Position numbers and translations under genes: made by a program
The notes under the pieces: model-generated
Told to the model about the DNA's origin: nothing
The model's database searches: none
The model's input: the letters and a program-made list of their open reading frames with translations, nothing else
From: a virus
Virus record (IMG/VR): IMGVR_UViG_3300040751_002675
Coordinates: 1 to 23,997 of that record
Reading direction: 5' to 3' (one strand)
DNA: 23,997 nucleotides
In this document: positions 22,447-23,997 of the stretch, piece by piece
Layout: every line of letters starts with the position of its first letter
Numbering within the stretch: the first letter of the stretch is position 1

Positions 22447-23088
22447 TTAGCTAGAAACGCCAGTTGTTTGTGGTACTGTAGATAATGCTCTACCTACCGC
22501 TGTACCAATTCCGCCGCCTGCTTGTCCTGATGTTTGGATAGCATTGTCGTATTTGATACCTAGTGAAACTGTAACTGGTTCATTTGTAGCATATGCTAAT
22601 GAGTTATAGTTTGCACTTTCTAAGTAACAACCGTATAGTTCAAATGTTTCTAGTACTTCTGGTGCGTAGTTTCCGTTACCACCGTCTAGCATTTCAATTC
22701 TTGTTACGAATTTATAGTCTAGACCTGAAGCAGCACTTGACTGTTCTAAGAAGTCGAATTGCTTCTGTAGTTGCTCACCGACAAGTTTCTGAACAGCACC
22801 TGTTGCATCGTCACGTAGTGTCAATGTAATTGCTTCCCATGTATGCTTACCTGCAAGATATACTCTTGAGTTGTAAACATCAATGGTCATTGTTTCGAAA
22901 CTTACGTTCGGTCTTGTCACGTCTTGTACTTGCTTTGTAAGTTCGGTAACTTCACCTGCACTTACACCAAAGTTTTCTAGAGATACTCTAAAACGGTATT
23001 GTAGTTTGGGCATTAGCAGCCCTTGGTTTGCAGGGCTACTATCCGAAGCTAGTGGTACCGTAAATCTTGTTAGTGATGAAATAGCCAT
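22447..23088 (-). CDS. 19: tail tube protein gp19
   Basis: This 213-aa protein has the T4 tail-tube pattern: PKLQYRFRVSLENFG (27-41), NVSFETMTIDVYNSRVYLAG in the middle, TWEAITLTLRDDATGAVQKL and a late strand ETFELYGCYLESANYNSLAY followed by EPVTVSLGIKYDNA. It stacks as rings to form the inner tail tube inside the sheath. T4 gp19 is 163 aa; this one has an extended Gly-rich C-terminus (SGQAGGGIGTAVGRAL). TAGGAG lies about nine bases before the ATG. The gene is flanked by gp18 upstream and a terminator downstream. Confidence 0.88.
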   Translation of the reverse strand: MAISSLTRFTVPLASDSSPANQGLLMPKLQYRFRVSLENFGVSAGEVTELTKQVQDVTRPNVSFETMTIDVYNSRVYLAGKHTWEAITLTLRDDATGAVQKLVGEQLQKQFDFLEQSSAASGLDYKFVTRIEMLDGGNGNYAPEVLETFELYGCYLESANYNSLAYATNEPVTVSLGIKYDNAIQTSGQAGGGIGTAVGRALSTVPQTTGVSS

Positions 23089-23111
23089 TTAATTTGCTCC
23101 TAAGTTATAAG

Positions 23112-23118
23112 TATTTAT
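23112..23118 (-). promoter_or_regulatory. late promoter box for gp19
   Basis: The minus strand reads TGATAAATACTTATAAC. The predicted start near 23106 gives an 18-base leader with TTAGGAG before the ATG. It sits four bases after the gp18 stop. Confidence 0.7.
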
Positions 23119-23121
23119 CAT

Positions 23122-23997
23122 TTACAAGCCTGCTATTTCACCAGTATTTTTCAAGCGTAGCGGAATGTATATAAACTCCACAGCCTTCACTGGTTCAATT
23201 GCGATATCTAAGTATAGCTCATTACGATCTATTCTAGCTGGTGTGTTGTTTGATTCATCACATACAACTAGGTAGTCATATAAGCCTCTTGAACCTACTA
23301 GTTCAAGCATTAGACTCTCTGCTGCCTGTTTAATTTGATCCCTAGTGATCTTATCATTAGGTTCAAAAATGTAAGGCTTAGCAAGTTTGTTAAGTTGACT
23401 ACGTAGGAAGATTACTAGTCTTGCAACATTAATTCTATCTAATGCGCTAGATCCTCTTGCACGAGTCTTCTGTCCAAAGTTTACAAGTCCTGCACCTGTG
23501 ATAAACGTAATCGGGTTAACGTTATTGCTATATAGCGTATCACGTTGTCCTTCGTTTAGAGCAACTGATACAAATTCGCCTTCGCTATTTAAGTATCCTG
23601 TTGCTGTAGCATTAGTAATGCCACCACGTCTTGTGCCTGCTGGAGCAAACCATGGGTAGCTAACTTGGTCACTTAATGCAATAGTTCTTAGCATCATGTG
23701 TGAAGCTGGAACTACAACGTTGTTACCAAAGTTGTCGCTTGTAAATCCTGCTGGGTAAAAAATACCTAAGTACTCATCTCTTGAAACAAGTCCTTTATCG
23801 TTATCTTCTACAGCTAGATTTACGTTAGTTGCCCATTCATTTAGTGAAGTAGCATCTGGTGTTAGTCTCATTGGACTGTCACCTAAGATAAATGCTGTTA
23901 AGCCTCTATCATAGTTTAAGCTAATCATTTCACCAATTAGTTCTGGATATCCTGGAGTTGCCATAATGTTAAAGATTCTTGACTCATCGTCACGAAT
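23122..23997 (-). CDS. 18: tail sheath protein gp18, C-terminal part (runs off right edge)
   Basis: About 291 residues of the C-terminal part are visible; the frame is open to the edge and reads IRDDESRIFNIMATPGYPEL before the first ATG, so the window cuts the gene and 23964 is not the true start. The sheath signature includes YPWFAPAGTRRGGI, PITFITGAGLVNFGQKT, SSALDRINVARLVIFLRSQL and FEPNDKITRDQIKQ, ending with IYIPLRLKNTGEI. gp18 forms the contractile sheath around the gp19 tube. The match is strong, including the canonical LFRP-like arm region of contractile sheaths. Identity is secure, but the N-terminus is missing. Confidence 0.92.
   Translation of the reverse strand: MRDDESRIFNIMATPGYPELIGEMISLNYDRGLTAFILGDSPMRLTPDATSLNEWATNVNLAVEDNDKGLVSRDEYLGIFYPAGFTSDNFGNNVVVPASHMMLRTIALSDQVSYPWFAPAGTRRGGITNATATGYLNSEGEFVSVALNEGQRDTLYSNNVNPITFITGAGLVNFGQKTRARGSSALDRINVARLVIFLRSQLNKLAKPYIFEPNDKITRDQIKQAAESLMLELVGSRGLYDYLVVCDESNNTPARIDRNELYLDIAIEPVKAVEFIYIPLRLKNTGEIAGL

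Noticed and set aside
1-23997. tRNA genes, CRISPR arrays, insertion sequences and integrase or attachment sites
   Set aside because: No cloverleaf-like sequence, regular spaced repeats, transposase-like proteins or terminal inverted repeats were seen on either strand; gene density leaves little room.

Overview
The window is about 24 kb of a T4-like (Straboviridae/Kyanoviridae-type) marine myovirus genome. This rests on a set of recognisable T4 core proteins: tail sheath gp18, tail tube gp19, a gp4-like head-completion nuclease, terminase subunits gp16 and gp17, ssDNA-binding gp32, recombinase UvsX, a UvsY-like mediator and the start of helicase UvsW. They sit in a compact, visibly AT-rich sequence with short or overlapping gene junctions, as in pelagiphages and T4-like cyanophages. 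No host-specific gene (such as photosynthesis genes) is visible, so SAR11, cyanobacteria or another marine host cannot be separated from this window alone. No tRNA, insertion sequence, integrase or CRISPR array was seen.

Layout, read in the main (minus-strand, right-to-left) direction. Region A (23997 to 14798) is a late structural and packaging block: gp18 (cut by the right edge), gp19, a 454-aa protein probably of the tail-tube/tube-initiator type, a 121-aa unknown, gp4-like nuclease, gp16, a protein with a probable capsid-targeting propeptide, a Met/Cys-rich unknown, a 71-aa unknown, gp17 and a 577-aa unknown. Region B (14797 to 11912) is a recombination block: gp32, a possible 27-aa micro-ORF, uvsX, a 76-aa unknown and a uvsY-like gene. 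Region C (11925 to 1663) is a cassette of about 10 kb with surface-glycan genes inserted between uvsY and the uvsW end: four methyltransferase-like genes, four DxD glycosyltransferase-like genes, two polysaccharide pyruvyl-transferase-like genes, three capsule-biosynthesis-like genes and a nucleotidyltransferase-cupin fusion. Three of these genes, in two islands (3359-4725 and 10063-10842), point the other way and have their own late-promoter-like boxes. Region D (1610 to 1) holds a 416-aa unknown and the N-terminus of UvsW.

Regulation is unusually legible. T4-type late boxes (NATAAATA, or the looser TAAATA core) precede many transcription units. In four units (454-aa gene, gp17, nucleotidyltransferase-cupin, plus-strand pyruvyl transferase) the box is placed so that the start site predicted by the T4 rule is the A of the start ATG, and in a fifth (577-aa gene) it is one base off. 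These genes lack a clear Shine-Dalgarno, which suggests leaderless late mRNAs. Two consensus-like sigma70 promoters with exact 17-bp spacers precede the 416-aa gene/uvsW and gp32; the gp32 one overlaps a late box. Three hairpin terminators sit directly in front of new promoters, so the units look insulated from each other.

Working together: the structural block builds the tail and packages DNA, and the recombination block supports replication and repair. The cassette probably makes, activates or decorates a glycan, either on the virion or on the host surface; its substrate cannot be read from sequence.
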